Assembly (NCBI RefSeq): GCF_004027225.2
Contig: NC_044277.2
Coordinates: 89,230,283-89,294,282 of the forward strand
DNA: 64,000 nucleotides
Direction of reading: 5' to 3'
Source of the DNA: Strigops habroptila
Taxonomy: Eukaryota > Chordata > Aves > Psittaciformes > Psittacidae
Shown: in pieces, positions 26,161 through 37,630 of the stretch
Layout of the letters: every line of letters begins with the position of its first letter
Numbering within the stretch: position 1 is the first letter of the stretch
Position numbers and translations under genes: made by a program
Notes under the pieces: model-generated
Database searches by the model: none
Seen by the model: the letters and a program-made list of their open reading frames with translations, nothing else
What the model was told of the DNA's origin: nothing

Positions 26161-29100
26161 GGCCAAAAGGCAATAGCACACTGTGGATATGTATCAATTG
26201 CATTCATTAAGACACAAACAGAGAGGTTTCTAACGTTCCCATGACCTGTTTATTATTCAGGAGGTGTCTGTGTTTGATGTGGTGGGCACGTTGTGCCTGA
26301 TTTGTTACACCTGTTTGGTTCTCAGCTGAACTCCACTGGTGCAAAACTGCAGCCCATTGTGCTAAGCACACTGGTCTCTTGGCAGGTTCATTGTGAGTAA
26401 ATGATATGTATCCCTCTGGCTGAGTAAGACCTTGATGAACTTGTATCAAAGGATTTTGTGAACTCGTTTTAGGAGCATGATGTGAATTATATGGAGCAGG
26501 TGTGAGTGCCAGAGAAAGGCGGAGGCTGGTGTCACACTTCACAGCTGAAAGCCACCCACCATCAAGGCTGCTTTTCATGTGCTCTGCCAATATGACCCCT
26601 GTTGGAAACAGAAGGCTCTCTGAGGCTATATGTAAGCCTGAAGGGACAGAGCAGGCTTTTGAGAGAGAAAATCAAAAGCATTGGAAAAATTCCTGCTTCA
26701 AATCAAGGTAATTTTTAATGACTTTTAAGTCAAGACTGGGCGGAAGAAAAAAATACCATGATTTATACAAATGCTCTCCCTTTCCCTCAGAGTAAGTAGG
26801 AAGCTTTCCGGGTCAAATCAGTTGCATCAGTCCACCACAGGAAAACAGAAGATGACTTTGTGGAGTGAGCCAGTTACAACTCCAGTACAGTGGTGCTATC
26901 TTCTGTAAGAGGGGGTATGTGGTTTTGTGTCAGGCAGCAAGAGAGAATCCTTTAGGGTGGTAAACAATTGTCTTGACTGGGAAAGAGGACCATGCTGTGT
27001 GCTCTCTTTTTTCCTCCCTCAAGGAAACAGTGATGCTTGGATGTGACCCTTCTTGCACTATAGGTGCTGGGTTAGAGCTCCCCAACACCTGGACTGTTTC
27101 CTCTTGGAGATATAATGTTTGACAATGCCTTAAGGCTGCAGGTAGAAAGGACAGCCTGCGGCTTTGCTTCCAATAGAGCTCCTGGGCCTCTACTAGTGAC
27201 AGAGCTTTTGAAGGTGTGAGGAAAGAAGTTTGTACAGGTTGATGAATCTTTCCTTTAACAAAGCAATTTGGAATGGCTCCTATTGGTTAGACAAGGCTTA
27301 TATTGTATGCATCCAATATCAGCTAGCAAGTTATCACTGTGTTTCCTGAGACACTGATTTCTTAATTGTTGTTCTTCTGACAAAATGCCCCTGGGTATCC
27401 AGTGTTAGATGCTGCAGAAGACACTTAAGCCTCCAGTAGAAATTTCAGTGACTTGATGGTGACTCTATCTCTGGCCCAGAGCAGGATAAACCTGAATCAT
27501 GAAATAAGAGCTTTGGGTATCCATGCTCTGTGAGTTGCTCTGGTCAAGTATCTGGATTTTGTACCTGTTTGGTTTTAAACTGAGTTGGCTCTTCCATATT
27601 GATCTTCCCTCGAGGAAAGGAAGCCCCAGGAAAATACTGCCATGGAAGGTTTCTCTGCTGTAGTCCCGCTAAATTAAAATGGAGGCCCCTCACCAAGAAG
27701 TGTTGTGCCTCCAGGAGGAAGTTTCACTAGTTAAATCTGACCAGTTCCAGCATGTTTTGGCGAGCAGGTCTTTGCCCTCTGCCTCAAAGGGAGTTAGGAA
27801 TAGGAGCTGCCTACAGTGGTTCTGACGTAATGTTTTGGGTTTGGGAGTGGAGAAAACAGAAAAATAGCACTAGCAGGAATATAGTAAGTTACTAACAGTG
27901 ATGAAAGAAGTCTGAAAGGCTGCCATACAAAGCTAAGTTCCTGAAAAGCTAATTTCTTTGCTATGTTGGCACATATCTCAAAAAAGGTTGTAAGCTTTCT
28001 TATATATTTCTGATTTACTTAAAAAAAAATTGGGGAAGGTGAACTACAGTGTTACCCAATATCAGCACACTGTATGTAATTCTAAGGCAGTAAAGTTACA
28101 AAATTCAGAGGCAGTTTGATTTCATCTTTTTAGGTGTTAAACAACACAATGTGTAATAACAGTTGCTACCTATAAAGCGGAAGGAACATTTTCTGCCAGT
28201 TCTTAAATCAAGGATTGTATTTGCAGAAGTGACCTTGGTTAAGGCTTTACATTTCAGAGCTGTAATGTTCTGAAGTCACCTTCCTAGTAGATTTGGGTTC
28301 TGCTGGTGTAAACTGCTAATGCCTACATATGCAGCCTCACATGCAACAGTTAATGTTTGAACAAAGCCTTCTGGTTGCATCAAAACCTCTCATGATTAGC
28401 AAGTAATTAAAAAAGAAAGATTCCCCCCCACACACACTTTCTCAAACCAGCATAAAATCCCTTAAACCTTATTGCTTAAATAATGCAAGAGAAGATCTCA
28501 GGTAATGCACTGACATCTCCAAACCAGAGTTAATTAATCTTTACAACACACCTTTGAGAAATAATCTTCTTTTACCACTTCTCAGTGAGCAGGGCTAGCA
28601 TCAGCTCCTAGTGGGAAGAGCAGGGCTAGCTCACAATCAAGTACTACACTGGCAGCAGAACAGGACAAGAAGCAGAGCTGGATTAACCAAAACTACTCTT
28701 TGACTTCTCTGTAGTCTTGATTTGGCAGCTTGCTTTTCCCTTTGACCAGAGTCCATTGTGCCATACATCATCCTCTTACTCTTTGCAATCTGGAAATATA
28801 ATGAAGAATGTGCTTATTCTCTGATTAAAATGCTTCCAGCTGGGTTAATTTAAAAGAACACAATGTCACAATGGAGTCCAGTCAATGAACTAGCAAAAGA
28901 GGAAAAATACCAAAGTTATTGCCATGAACTAAGTCTTACTTGGCACCAATAGTAGTCTTGGGATGGTAAGAATGATGACTCCAATTCTCGTGGTATGTTA
29001 TTAAGGAGTTAAGAATAGGAGCAGAAAGGACTTCAGGCTGAAAGAGGTGAGAGCTGCTGTTTGTCCAAGTCAGCATTTACCAGCTAAATGACCTGCACAG

Positions 29101-29671
29101 GACTTGTAAGACCATAGGTGAAAGGTCAAAGGACTCTTTGAAAGTAAATGCCTGAGGGAGGGTTAGATGTAAAAAAGCAGACACACTAGGCTCTGCTCTT
29201 CATTTTTCTCTCTCCTGAGTACATCATGTGCCACCTCCACCATCAAATGTGCGTTGTATTTGCATTATTTTTCTGCTAACCTCCTCTCTTCTACCAGTTT
29301 CCTCCTATGTGAACGCTTTTGGCTGCACATTTCTACCTTGATGACAAGACTAAGCACAGGGAGCGAGAACAGAGGAGAAAACTTTTCTTAGCCAGTCTGC
29401 TGCATTCTGAAATTCTTTTAATATCATGGTGGCCTGGTTATGTTGCTGCTTTCTTTTCACTTCAAGCATTGCATGATGTTGTCTGTGATGGAAATCACGG
29501 GAGTATAATGGTCTGTGACAACCACAGTGTAGAAGGAATGTACTGAAATGCCTAATAACCTCCTCACCACCCAGCAGTTATGCTGGTACAGCACGGAGCA
29601 TGGCTGAGGTGCTGGTTAATAAAACTATTATTGAGGTAATTTTAAAATTTTTCTCCTACTTTTCTGCTCTT

Positions 29672-29684
29672 CCCCCCCCCCCCC
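29672..29684. repeat. Poly(C)13 run
   Basis: Thirteen consecutive C bases, flanked on both sides by CTTTTCTGCT-type sequence (about 29,659 and 29,686). It is a G-run on the minus strand. Confidence 0.9.
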
Positions 29685-30000
29685 GCTTTTCTGCTGGGCA
29701 GTATGAGAAATTCCTAACCACCCGTGTCATGGAGGGGATTTTACAGGAACAAGGAAGAGGGAAGAGGAAGTCTAGAGAAAATAATCTACACATCTGAGCA
29801 TGGAGTCTTCCCTTGAACCTAAACAAAAGTAATTTTTTTACCCTTCTCTTTCCTAGAAATGCGAAAGTTTTAGGCTGTAGTTGCCTGAAGCATTTTCCAT
29901 TTTAGTAGGTTTCATCTAAGGAGACTACTGACCTCTTCATCCTATGACCGTGCTGCCATATGCCAGCCTGTCACTCTGTTAGTGCAACCATCTGTGGTGC

Positions 30001-33000
30001 TGCATGCTGAATAGTTTTCCCTTGCCAAAGGACGTGGAAGGCCACTGACCACTTCCGTGTTCAGTATCAGATGCTCTATTGAAGGGCTTGACAGGCTTTT
30101 CTGGATACAGTGGCACAAAACCAGCAGCAATGATAATGCAGTGACAGACCATCCAAGAAAACTGAAAGCACCTCTTGGAACCTGGAGGAGGAGCCTTGAA
30201 GATGGTATGGACCGCTGGTTATGAGGGCATGGATTTCTGCTTACAGCTCTGTTATGAATTTTGGGAAGAGCGCTTCCCAAAACACATTCCAAGAGACTAT
30301 TCTGGTTGGTCTTACCACATTTTCAAAAGTAAAAAAATAGCACATTGGGATATCTAATGTCTTCTCTTCCTGTTTTCCCAATAAGATCCCTATGAATTGT
30401 GCTTGTTCCTTCTTTTCCCCTTTTTCAAGAGTTAGAAGCTGTAGCTGTGAATGAAAGTTCAGACACGTAAATACTCGGCAAAATTTAATTGCCCTGAATG
30501 AAGAAAACCTGGCTGTCCTTAATTCCTAGCTCCTGTGCACAGACTAGTTTACAACTTCGACATGCTGTGTTGATTAAACAACACCTGTTTGCTAATAAAG
30601 TGTAAGGGAGGAAAGATTGCAGATCATACTTTAAAGAACTGTCAAAAAATATGCAAAGTCTTTGATGGTCTCCTGAACAACGTAAGGTATGCTTGCATTT
30701 TTGTCAGAGTAACAGTCTACTCCCAAGAAAGCCAGAAAGCAATTTGTGCCCTAAGGAAAACTATGTTACAGAACTCCATGTTCTTAGAAAGCAACAGTGA
30801 GCAGTGCCAGCAATATCCGGTAGATCAAATGTTTCTAGGATCTCATGTTACTTGTTTGTGAAATCAAATTGAACCACTCCCTCTCAAGGAACTTATAACG
30901 GGAGTGATGTTCCCATCTAAAATAGTGCTTTGTAAACCAAACAGCAGTAAACGCATATTACATCTCCTTCATCACTACTGCTAGGCATCCCAGCATGCAA
31001 TTGATAATTATAGCTGTATTTATTAGAGGGCTCTTGGGCAATGAAACATGAATTCCCCAATGTCATTTACCACGCCAGTTGTGAAATCAATACCAAATTA
31101 CTCACATTTCTATCAGTATTTGGTTACTCTACCCAAAGAGATTCTCTTGAGCTCAGTACCCTTGTTGTTACTAACTAAAACAAAAGGCAAAATAAAATTG
31201 TCTTTCAGCCAAAGTCTGCACTGACACATGGAGGAGACATATTCTCTTCCTTCTGGCTAGTAATACAGGATGAATAAAGAACATGCATGTTTCTGGACCT
31301 GCTGTACGCATCCAACTCAATATGTGTGTATGTGGCATGCCTTGAAATTTGACCTTTGCTCCCAGTTCATTTGTGGTATGTGGTTGAGTCAAAATGAATT
31401 GCAGCTGAATGATAGGGAGGCTAGAGCAAAGGGAGCCAATGGTTGTGCCTGGTGATATAGTATGAGAAACAAAGCAATTCAGAGTAAACTCAGGAGACTG
31501 GCATTAAAACATTGAAAGTTGCAGCTTATAGACACCAACAGACTTCTGCTAGGCTTGTAGTATTATTCTGTTAGTAATATGAAGACATGTTTTAGACTAT
31601 GGACAATGTGTTAGTGATTTAATTCTGCAAAGTGCTCATTATTTACACTTGATGCCCATCTGGCATCATCTCAAAGGCAAATTTGTAACTTAGCACAGAG
31701 ATCTGCATGATCCTGAACTTATTGAAACCAAGGATGATTGATGTAAAACCCAGTAGGCTCTGCAATGGGAAGACATGGAATTGATGTGATAAACAGAGCA
31801 ATTTCAGAAATGTACTTATGTATGTGTGTGTTCTCTTTTCATGAAGGATGGCATTTTGGCCTTATGTGAAGAACCTGACTAAAGCCTAGGCAATACTCAT
31901 GGACTATCTAAGCTTTAGCTCTTTGACTTACTTGGAACACTATCAGAGTAGTGTGGGTATGGACTACTCACTCTGGTGTGGAATTTCACCCTTTGGGTTT
32001 ATATTATCACACTGTGTTGCAAAAACCTGGTGAAAAGAGTCTGAATATGACAAAAATCTTCAAATATGCCTTCCTGAAGCTGGTCTTACTGCATTTCTTA
32101 TCTGGTTACATTTAAAGCTGCTGACACTTGTATGTAAACTTTGGTCCCATCTACCTGAAAGAAAAGACCAAATCTGGTGGTGTTCTGCAGAAAACAAGCT
32201 ACTGTAATTTATTTGCCGAAGTGGAGCTTTTCCAATTAGCATCCTAGAGAAAAAGTTTATATCTGAATACATTTTAAGCACCAAGGATCGGCATCTCCTA
32301 TTTAATAATGTCTTGGCAGGGGAAGCTCTGTTGGGCAATTTTGTATTTCACAAATATTATCACGGTCAGTACTGGAACCTGTAACAGACAGAAGTAATTG
32401 GAGTATCAGAAACTGGCCTTCCACCACATAGATTCTGTATTTCTTTTGGATTCTTACTGTATTTATGCTTCAGGCCTGTAAAGATCAGAGTGAGCAGAGG
32501 TAACAGTGACATTGCAAGCAATTAGATCAAACATCAGTATAACTTTCTGCTTAGCAAAAAAAGCATAGCAGTTTACTCCTGTGGAGTGTAGAACTGAAGG
32601 GATTATCTGCTCTGCTAAATCCCATCCCTGCAATCACCTGTCAAAGGCAAATTCACCTCATGTACCAGAGCCTACAGAACATCTCCCAGCACCTTATAGC
32701 AACTGTAAGGTCTGTAGTAAAAGATGAAATGTAACATAACATACACCAGCTGAGAACTTGTCCCTTTCCCTTTGTCTTTCTGTTCTGGTCTTTCAAGATC
32801 TAGCTAATGTTTTGTTCTGGACATGATCAGCTTTTGCCACATTGTGGTACCTTACCAAAGAGCATTGGATGCAATTCACCACTGTGAGGCATCTGGGCTT
32901 GCCTATGTTATTCACCAATGAGAATCTCAGCTGTCCAGAAATTTGAGTGATGTTCTAATGTTGTGGTGATCTCTTCATCTAGAAGTGATTTTTCTGTTAG

Positions 33001-36000
33001 AAAACCCTTCAAAACTGCAAAATTGAAACTTAATATAATCAGCAAGCCCTTGGCACAAAATCCAGATTTTGGTTGCAGAAGTCAAAATAACAGTAACACA
33101 GCCAAAAAGGCACAATGACCAAAGCACTGTCCACTATACGCCTTTAGGAACAGACAACATTTCCAACAAAAAGATGCTTTAACTTCAACCCAGGAATAGC
33201 TATTCTAGACTTTAAGATCCCCTCCATGCTTTTAGATGTGGCTAGTGGGAGCGGGTTGCCTCTAAACAGGTAGAAGCAGAAGAGCTGAAGGTGAGAGAGA
33301 GGTTCAAAAACTGTTCTGCATGGCAACGGAGAGTTGCAGGGAGGACTTCACTCAAAAGGAAGGCAAGCAGCATCAAGGTACGTCTTCAGTGCACACCTTA
33401 CCCTGGGCAAGCCTTGCAGTTACATGTTTCCACTACCCTGGAACTCGTTTCCAGTACCCTGTCATGCAGGCTGGAAAGGAGGGTGGGTGAAGGCAAGGCA
33501 GCTCTAAGTCTTGGGCAACCCTCCAGAAGAGCTCTGGCAGAAGTGGCTGGTGGACGGTGCTGAATCATTGCATCCTGGCAGCACAGCTCTCTTCAGCTAG
33601 CACCATCCGGTTTCTGAGCAGTGCTGGCTTCCTTTGGTAGCTCTGGTTGCAGGAAGGTTGCAGCCACTAACTCCAACTTCCTCTCCAGACAGACAGTCTG
33701 TCTGGAAGGCTCTGTGCCAGGGTTCGTGCTATCTCAGGGGTCCAGCCTCTAGTTGGGAGGATTTAGTTACTAACACATTTGTAATACTGATGCTACTAGT
33801 ACATACAGTTCAATTGTGCTTTTTATAGAAGCTGTATTTGTTTGCTCCTACATGACCAAGTAGAAACAGAAAGGATATTTTTCTTTTTGTTTTTTAATGT
33901 TACATGGTGAGAAAGAGAAACCAATGCTTAGAACCTTTTCCTTAATGTCCTGACCCACTGTGCTGCTTTACCCATAGAGGCTGACAGAAACAGAGAACTT
34001 GGGCCAGCATGTTTCTCCTCATTTTGCAAACTGACCAAGTTCCTCCTTCAGCTGTGAGGTGGTACATGTAGACATGCTGTGAGACCAAACTGTTAGCTAA
34101 TCCTCTGTTCTGGAATCCGTCTGACAAGGGGGTAGGGTAGTGAGACATTTTCCTCTTGTAATCTGTTCAAGTAAACGAAATTAAATCTTTTCTTGGCCAG
34201 CTTTATAGATCAAGTAACAAAAGCCTGGAATAGTTTTGTTGTATACATTTCTCTTGGAAAGTATCTGCTTTGGCTTTTCTCTTTGTTAATCAGGTCCGAG
34301 ACCTCCATTAGAGAATAGTTTATTCCCAGCTCCAGTTAATATTTTTCAAATGTGCTGTATTTGTATACATTAATTCCTGCTCTCTCAACTCACAAAGATT
34401 ATCTGAGGACAGGACAACTAATGTCTACCTGAAAGAAGTCAGATTTTTTCCTGATGTCAGAGTAGGGACAGGAAAATTACCTGTAGAAAAAAAACTTATT
34501 AAATTACCTATGGTCCTTTCTCTTGTGTAAGACTCTTGATTTTGTGGGCTCTTTTGCCAAGTCATGGGTTATTTAAAAATGGGTTCATTATTCAGCACAC
34601 ACTAAAAGCAAACCTGTTTGAATTCTGGTATCTTTGGGAAGCTTCTTCACCTTCATTTTGTGTTATCATTTCTGTTATGACTGCTACCTGCATGCAGTAA
34701 TGGGCTCCTTACCAAGCAAGCACAGGGAGAGGAAAATGTTTGTGAGACAGCCTTTATCGTAGTATCAGGACTTGAATTATTTTTAGGGCAGGGCCATAGT
34801 AACTGGTACAGCCAAAAGCTAGTATTGTGTAAGCTGGGAGTATTGCCATTGCATTCTTTGCCACTTTGGGTCAGATCCTGTTTTTCCTAGCAGTCATAAG
34901 TTTGTATTACATTCTTTTTCTTCCACTATTGCCGCATGAAGCAAGGACTTAAGACATACTTGCATAGAGATCCCTCTACAAAAGTTTTAAAAGAATGCTG
35001 CCACTTTAACTACTAGTTCTCTCCCTCTCCCACAGGTATATTATTTTTCAGACCACCCTGCTTATGGCTCTGGTCTCTGTGCACAGCTTTGCCAGTGCTG
35101 GCTGGGGGAAGGACCTGAAGGAAGAGTGTGAGATGGTCATTTTCAGCATCAGCGCAGCCTTAGGCATGCTTAAACCAATTGTGAAGCTGCACCTCTAATT
35201 AGGGCTTTGGAAAGGCAGCCTGGCCCTGTACGAGTGTATTTGCATGCAAAATACCCCTGACCTTTTCCTTTAAGGCTTTTCTGTGCAAGCAGGTGCAGAT
35301 TACTTTCATGCAGTTCAGCCTGCACTAATCCTTGAATGGGGAGTGCAGGAGAATTAAATGCAGAAGGCAGAGCTCCTTCTCTATGGTGCAGCCCCCGCAA
35401 ATGTGGCCACACTGCTTTCAGACCCAGGGTGGCAAGAGGGTGCTGCACTGTGCAGCCTTCTCACCTAGAGTCTCTACTAGCTAGGTGCTCTCTACAACCA
35501 AACGGCAACATTTTCCCCTCCTGAAAGGAGGAGCTTTCTCACAGGAGATCACAGAGGGAGGCTGAGCCCAGACATAGTGATAAGGTTATCCTTGGAGAGG
35601 GAGAGCACACTTCCTGTCCTCACCTGACTTTTTCACTGTTCTTAAGACCACTATCATGACAGCCCACTTGGAAGGGGCCGGAAGAGCGTTTCTGCACGGG
35701 GTGTTATGTATTGGCTCAGCCAAGTACCTCACCTTTTATTTTATTTTTACTTTTCCCACTTAGGTTTTTTAATCAGCTAGAGCTTACCAATCTAGTAAAT
35801 CAAATATTTCTCCTACCGGTGGTATTAAATTGCATGCAAAGTGCTGTGGGCAAGTAGCCAGAACAATAACAGAGCCACCTTGAAAGTATTTATCTCTGGC
35901 AATACTTAATAGTTCTCGTTGTTGTCTATCTGAATTTTCCAGCGTATTTTAAACTGTCAGTGAATTAAACCTCACAAGTAAGGTTATCTCTCTTTTCCAA

Positions 36001-37320
36001 TTGGAGAAACCAAAAACCAAAGGGGTTACAAATAGAATGCAGAGAGCAATTTGTGTTTTGAGTATACTTGTGGTGATGCCAAAAATTTCAAGTTAACCAG
36101 TAAATTAAAATCAGGACAGGAGTCAGATTTTGAATTTCATGGGAATTTTGGTAGGGCCGAAGGAACCAGGGGAGATCTAAAATAAAAAAAGATGGCAAAC
36201 AGTTACACTTTCTTAAAAAGCAGAAGGAGATGCCCTCAGAGGCAGTATCTGAACTAGACTGTATTGATACAGTGGACAATTGGGTTACATAAATCAGCAG
36301 TGCAAACATGTTGGGGTAATCAAGAACTGGGTAAGACCAGATAAAAGTGGCCTGTACTATAGAGAAACAAAAATGCATGCTAGTGGCCCTTACTGGCAGA
36401 AAGGAACTGTTTCTTCCCTAAAGCAACTGAATCTCTAGAAACACCTGTTACAGTTCTACTACACATAATTATAGTTGTCGGATCAAAAGAAGGTACGATA
36501 AGATCAGATAATTCCACCATTCAGAACTGAACATGAAGTCTGCTGAAATGGAATTGAAATTAGATATTTCCTCCTTACTTGAACAGGTCAGTGAGGGAAG
36601 AACCTGCTTAGGAACTGACCGTGGCATTTCAAAGCACAGAAATGATGTGCACATAGTGCAGCTGTAGTGGGAGGGGGAAACTAGGAGTTTTGAGGTAATG
36701 TCCTGCTTTGTGATGCTGATGTGTCGCCTCCTGTCTGCTCAAGAGTGCATCGACTGAGGAGCAAACGAGAGGATAGAAGGAGCTCAGTGTACAGGTCTAC
36801 AGATCGTAAATACATGCATGCAGGTATTGCTTTAATGGTGCAGGGTGAAGTTACAGATATTTCAACAAAATTCATATGTTTTGAACCCGAGTTTTCTTGA
36901 ACTCTGAATCGGAGAAGAAATGCAAACATGTACAGCAAATGAAATACCCCAGTGCTTAGGATTGTATATAGAAGCTATGCATAAATGCCTATATACTTTC
37001 CAGACAGTGACATGCATATGTGAGGGGTAAATCAAAATTAGTTTAATGAAGAAACAGATTTCTCTGCCAAACTTCTAGCAACTTCAAAACAAAGATCTTA
37101 AAAGCAGGACATTTGAAACAGATAACTTGACAATGTCCTTGCTAGCTAATGACCTAAACATATGAGAAACCTGATGTGGCTATCGTGCATCAGGTTGTTG
37201 ACGTGGATATGGAGACTCTGGTACATTATTTATAATTGGGGGGAGGACTATTCTGAAAGAACTATGTCTTACAGCAAGTTAGCTTTTTGCATTTTAGGCA
37301 AACAACGTTTTTGAACATGG
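30001..37320. other. Intergenic DNA, no gene recognised
   Basis: Mostly AT-rich DNA without a recognisable exon. A GC-richer island of about 500 bp (33,240-33,740) contains a near-perfect palindrome (33,684-33,706) and a GTACGT donor-like site after 33,376. A pyrimidine-rich CACAG acceptor-like site ends at 35,035. These could belong to an unannotated non-coding transcript, but isolated splice-like signals are common by chance. Confidence 0.65.
30205..30275 (+). repeat. Possible MIR/CORE-SINE relic
   Basis: CTGGTTATGAGGGCATGGA, then TTTCTGCTTACAGCTCTG, then a TTTTGGGAAGAG segment follow the order of the MIR head (GGTTAGAGCA..GGGA, TTCTATTCCCAGCTCTG, CCTTGGGCAAG). There are gaps and much divergence, so confidence is low. 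Confidence 0.3.
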
Positions 37321-37630
37321 CACTTCTAGGGTCCAAACCCTTTTTAGGGCCTAAAGCCTCACTTTTAGAGTCCAAATCTTTCATTCTAGGGTTGAAAGCC
37401 TCAATTTTTATGGTACAAACTCTCATTTTTAGGGTTTAAGCCCTCATTTAGAAGTTCCAAACCCTGTTTTTCAGGATAAAAAAATTCATCTTAAGGGCCC
37501 AGAGTGTCATTTTCAAGGCCTGAACTCTCTTTGTGACAGTCCAAAGCCTCAGTGGCAGACGCTTAAGCATTATTTACAGGGTGCGAAGGCTCATTTTTGG
37601 GTTCCAACTCTCATTTTTGGCTTCCAAATC
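37321..37630. repeat. Degenerate 21-bp minisatellite, 15 units
   Basis: The array can be cut by eye into 15 head-to-tail units starting at 37321, 37341, 37359, 37381, 37401, 37423, 37444, 37465, 37486, 37507, 37528, 37549, 37570, 37591 and 37611. Lengths are 18-22 bp, with seven consecutive exact 21-mers in the middle. The consensus is TCATTTTTAGGG followed by TCCAAACCC. Many units carry a small dyad, AGGG(N4-6)CCCT or AGGG(N)AGCCT, that could fold. Units are old and diverged, but the last two are nearly identical. Although 21 bp is seven codons, no frame is open across the array, so it is not coding. Confidence 0.9.

Larger units (their letters stand above)
20001..30000. other. Intergenic DNA, no gene recognised
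   Basis: No supported gene. The stretch contains a short A/C tract (22,160-22,183), a three-copy GTGCAATTTCAG-type repeat (23,952-24,000), a G/T-rich tract (26,019-26,160), a repeated GAGCAGGGCTAGC (28,587-28,599 and 28,618-28,630) and a 13-C run (29,672-29,684). Open frames of up to about 127 codons at 25.8-26.6 kb fall partly in low-complexity DNA and occur in overlapping frames. Confidence 0.7.

Noticed and set aside
25823..26203. Lysine/threonine/proline-rich frames on the minus strand
   Set aside because: They are translations of an A/C low-complexity tract. The same applies to the frames at 57,063-57,254, 59,893-60,286, 62,297-62,608 and 63,652-63,945.
33376..35036. Good donor-like (GTACGT) and acceptor-like (CTCTCCCACAG) sites suggesting a spliced lncRNA
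   Set aside because: Single splice-like motifs are abundant in non-coding DNA. Without transcript evidence an exon cannot be drawn.
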